Positions 60,990 to 64,000 of a DNA stretch of 64,000 nt are shown piece after piece; positions within the stretch are counted from its first letter, which is position 1; each line of letters starts with the position of its first letter. Position numbers and translations under genes: made by a program. The stretch lies in NCBI GenBank assembly GCA_022432975.1, contig CM039508.1:44109646-44173645 (forward strand). Reading direction: 5' to 3'. The notes beneath the pieces are model-generated. The model searched no databases and had not been told where the DNA came from. It saw only the letters and a list, made by a program, of their open reading frames with translations. This DNA comes from Begonia masoniana. Taxonomy: Eukaryota > Streptophyta > Magnoliopsida > Cucurbitales > Begoniaceae.

Positions 60990-61650
60990 TTACATAACAC
61001 AGAGGCCTAGAGCAGACCTCAGCTCTTCAAATCTTACACCATCCAATGCCTTGGTGAAAATATCAGCAATTTATTTTTCGGTCACTATATGCTCCAAATT
61101 AATAATTTTGTCCTCCACTAAAGATCGAATAAAATGATGACGTATGTCAATATGCTTGGTCTGTGAATGCTGAACAGAATTTTTAGAAATAGTGATAGCA
61201 CTCAAATTATCATAGTAGAGGGTCATGACACCCTGTGTGACACCATAGTCTTTCATCATTTGTTTCATCCAAAGAAGCTGCGTACAGCTGCTACCTGCTA
61301 CAATATATTCTGCCTCGGCAGTAGACAGAGAAATAGAATTTTGCTTCTTGCTAAACCAAGACACCAAGTTGTATCCAACATAAAAACATCAACCCAAAGT
61401 GCTTTTTCGATCATCAGAACTTCCTACCCAGTTAGCATCACAATAACCCACCAGATTTGCATTAGAGTCGAATAAATACCATATATCATATTCGGTTGTT
61501 CTGCTAACATATTTGAGAATTCGCTTGACTGACACTAGGTGAGAATCCTTCGGATTTGCTTGAAAACGAGCGCATAAACCCACGCTATACCAAATATCGG
61601 GTCGGCTGGCGGTTAGATATAAGAGACTTCCAATCATACTTCTATATAAA
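60990..61650 (-). pseudogene. SIRE element 2 pol: RT end and RNase H
   Basis: Homologous to 40247-40914, ending at the same LCVM stop (60990-60992). LYRSMIGSLLYLTASRPDI is intact near the left flank of the next insertion. RNase H reads GYCDANWVGSSDDRKST, where DADWAGS of element 1 has become DANWVGS. EKQIAD has a stop in place of Gln near 61070. At 61651, within LYRS, an LTR-like sequence is inserted. Confidence 0.87.
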
Positions 61651-61925
61651 TGTTGCGAAAAATCGTATACGCAAGTGCACGTGTCGCAAAAGTAATAAAG
61701 TGTATATAAAAGTACGAGTGTCGATCCCACGAGGAATAATTATGTTAAATATTGAGTATCTAAATTTTAGTTTAATTTGAAATGAAATAATAATTTTTGT
61801 GATTTAGATTTTAAAACTAAAATAATAATTCAAATAAAATTAAGCAGCAATTTAAATAAAAGATTTAAAAATAAAGAAGTAAGATTATATGTTGAGAAAA
61901 TCCAGGGTTCCGATTTCACTTAGCT
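61651..61925. mobile_element. LTR-like sequence start, lineage unassigned
   Basis: It begins TGTTGCGAAAAATCG inside the SIRE RT and contains CGCAAGTGCACGTGTCGCA and GTGTCGATCCCACGAGGAA, a pattern I associate with LTR-region sequence of plant Ty3 elements, lineage uncertain. Only 275 bp are present before the next LTR interrupts it at 61926; its other end is outside the window. Confidence 0.45.
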
Positions 61926-64000
61926 TGTAACACCCCTAAATCCGCACCCTTTATTTACCCATATTTACCGTATAAATTTTTCATTTTCTTTTCCCTCATA
62001 CAACCTTTCAATTTAAACTTTAATTTTATCCTTTAGCGGAACTAAATCGAAATTTAAAATCTAACTTCAAAACATTTAAAACGACTTAAAACAAATTAAA
62101 TAAAAACTATTAAAACAAAACTTTACATTTAATAAAACTTGGGAGGGTAAAAACGTCTTCTATCGCGGAGAAAACAGCAACCAGTCGCTGCCATTGGCAG
62201 CAATTGGTCGCTGCCATTGGCAGCAATTGGTCGCTGCATGCAGCGCCCAGTCGCTGCCCATTTACAGCGATTGGTCGCTGTATGTTTGCAGCGATTCATC
62301 CCCTCGGTTTGCTCTCTGGAATCCGATTTCCAGAGAGCAAATACCTGCATTTCTTCTTCTTTCCAGAGAGCACATTTCTTCCTTTTCATTCACACTTTCC
62401 TTCGTTACTTTTCATGCCTAATATTCAGAACTCTTCAACAAAACATCTCTATCCTCAATTTATCAACTACAGAACAAACGAACCAAAATATACTCGAAAG
62501 CGTGATTAAAACGTAACGAACTTTCCTCAAAACAACTTGCGTGGATCCATTTAAACATCAAATACTTCCTCCTACTTAACAGAAAACAAATTCAGATAGT
62601 TCACCAAAACAGTTATAAACCAGGTTTCAAATCGTCCAAACATAAACCTATTAATTAACCAGACCAAACATCCTAATATATTCAGTTTACACAATTCATA
62701 TCACATCCCCAAAACATATACCTACGTCCCCACGGGTCAAAACGCGCCTCGACCACTCAGCGCACTCCCACGGCCATCATCCATCAACCGATCATGCCTC
62801 GGGTGGAGGGATCTCATCCTCACCTGTGTAGAGGTCACCTACACCATAAACATAAGTCGTGAGCTTAAGGCTCAGTAAGTCTACGTGAATGCAATGCATG
62901 CTATGCGTGCAGTTCATAAAAACATGCCTCCTACCTTTTCGCTATTCATTTCATTTCATTTCATTTCTTATACTTATACTTATACTTCACCGTGGCCTCA
63001 CTCTCGCTAGATAGGAACGGCACATCCCGCGATTGGATAGCCCCTCGTATCTAACCGGGGGGAAGACATGCTCCCCAAGCAGCCATGTCTGAACCACCAC
63101 CACCGTCGACATCAGATTACAGACATTCATACTTATTCATTAACATTTTCCTTTTTCATAAAAACATGCATACAAATTCATTTTTCATGCCTTTCGGAAA
63201 CCGTGATGCGTGAACATGTGCAATACTATAACATAAGCAGAATATAAACAAACAACATATGTACCATCAAGACAACAAACAAACGACCTATAAAACGATT
63301 AACCTAACTACCCCACCAAAGCAATTTAACAAACAATTCTCCAATTCCTCGATCAACAAAATCTATGGTGTAGGCCAATCGGCCAAACAAGTCGCGAAGA
63401 CTTACCTGATGTCCTTAGCACGCCGAGCTCCGTCCACGAGCGTCGTTCGTCTGGGGCAAAACACAACTTTTTCTGTTAAAAACGGTTTAAACTTCTAAAC
63501 GTCCAATTTCAACAAAACCTTAACTAAGGCAATTCCTAAAGTTCTAACTTAATTAATCGAAGCAATTAACGACGACTTTACGCTCGATAATTTGAAATTC
63601 CAATTACGAGTTATTTCTGAAAACCCGTAAATTCCTAAATTTATACCTTTTCACAAATTGAATTATCTTCGTCCAATAACGTCAAATACGTTCAATACAT
63701 ACTTAATCAAGGCTAACCTATTAATTACGAACCCTAATTCGCGTTTTTGACGAGATTTAATTGAAACCCTAATTATTTAAAATGCCGTAACCTTCGAAAT
63801 AAAAGCTCTAAGAACGTAGATGCATACCGAGGGTAGCGAGAGGGGAAGAAATGACGAAGATCGGAGGAAGAACGGAGGAAAACGGAGCTCGAACGGAGTC
63901 GGAATCGCCGCGGCCGTGAGAGAGCTCGCTCTCTGTCGTTGAACACCAGAGAAGAAAGAGAGGAAATGTGAGGGAGAGAAGAAATTGTGATGTTTAAATA
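61926..64000 (-). mobile_element. Ty3-type LTR (LTR D), runs off the window
   Basis: It starts TGTAACACCCCTAAATCC and shares with LTR C the order: private palindromic repeats (62175-62300), hairpin (62309-62340), ACCTACACCATA, 15-nt hairpin (62860-62874), GTAAGT, and CGAGCGTCGTT (about 63437). At least 2075 bp long. Whether it is solo or part of a full element cannot be seen. Confidence 0.8.
62175..62300. repeat. GTCGCTGCCATTGGCAGC repeat cluster in LTR D
   Basis: About five variants of a 23-bp unit with the palindrome GCTGCCATTGGCAGC, at the position matching the GATCGATC cluster in LTR C. Confidence 0.85.

Overview
The window is nuclear DNA of a flowering plant, very probably a dicot. Two spliced host genes are recognisable: a secreted GH16 xyloglucan endotransglucosylase/hydrolase (XTH, exons at 32860-34550) and the 5' part of an ACTIN-RELATED PROTEIN 4 gene (ARP4, exons at 35271-35976). 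Most of the rest is nested plant transposable elements. The species cannot be told from the sequence. Left part (1-10.4 kb): a decayed pararetrovirus-like (Caulimoviridae-type) polyprotein on the minus strand, broken by three solo LTRs, each with its own 5-bp target duplication: two of one Ty3-type family (1080-3713, 7634-10247) and one SIRE-type Ty1/copia LTR (4562-5729). Middle (10.4-25.0 kb): two direct copies of one locus that differ mainly by small indels. Copy 1 holds an extra 1.57-kb tract almost without A. This looks like uncorrected long-read sequence used to fill a gap, so gene calls there are unsafe. Each copy carries a ~1-kb MITE with long inverted repeats. Then 25.0-32.8 kb: single-copy sequence with an inverted-repeat element, a plus-strand LTR holding a GA microsatellite and a 100-N gap, and a truncated Ty1/copia element with a 129-bp LTR. 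32.8-36.3 kb holds the two host genes. Right part (36.3-64 kb): one nested retrotransposon pile, entered through an ARP4 intron. SIRE-lineage copia element 1 (minus strand; 3' LTR 36278-37488, an extra ORF, pol, gag) has a solo Ty3-type LTR in its RT (40920-43431). Its 5' end is fused at about 47490 to the extra ORF of a second SIRE element. That second extra ORF was split by a solo SIRE LTR in plus orientation (47889-59482, TSD aaagg), and this LTR was later split by a nearly full-length Tekay/Del-like chromovirus (48845-59212). Element 2 continues to 61650, where another LTR-like sequence enters, itself invaded at 61926 by a further Ty3-type LTR that runs off the window. The signals that go beyond ordinary annotation are these. 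A paired GGTGTCAC-type motif is scattered through LTRs, coding regions and the extra ORF of the SIRE elements. A 55-bp repeat with a TGACGTCA core has 4 copies in one chromovirus LTR and about 31 in its sister. A 15-nt hairpin of fixed geometry is shared by all the Ty3-type LTR families here, with compensatory stem changes. Recognisable disabling substitutions in the elements are nearly all C-to-T or G-to-A.
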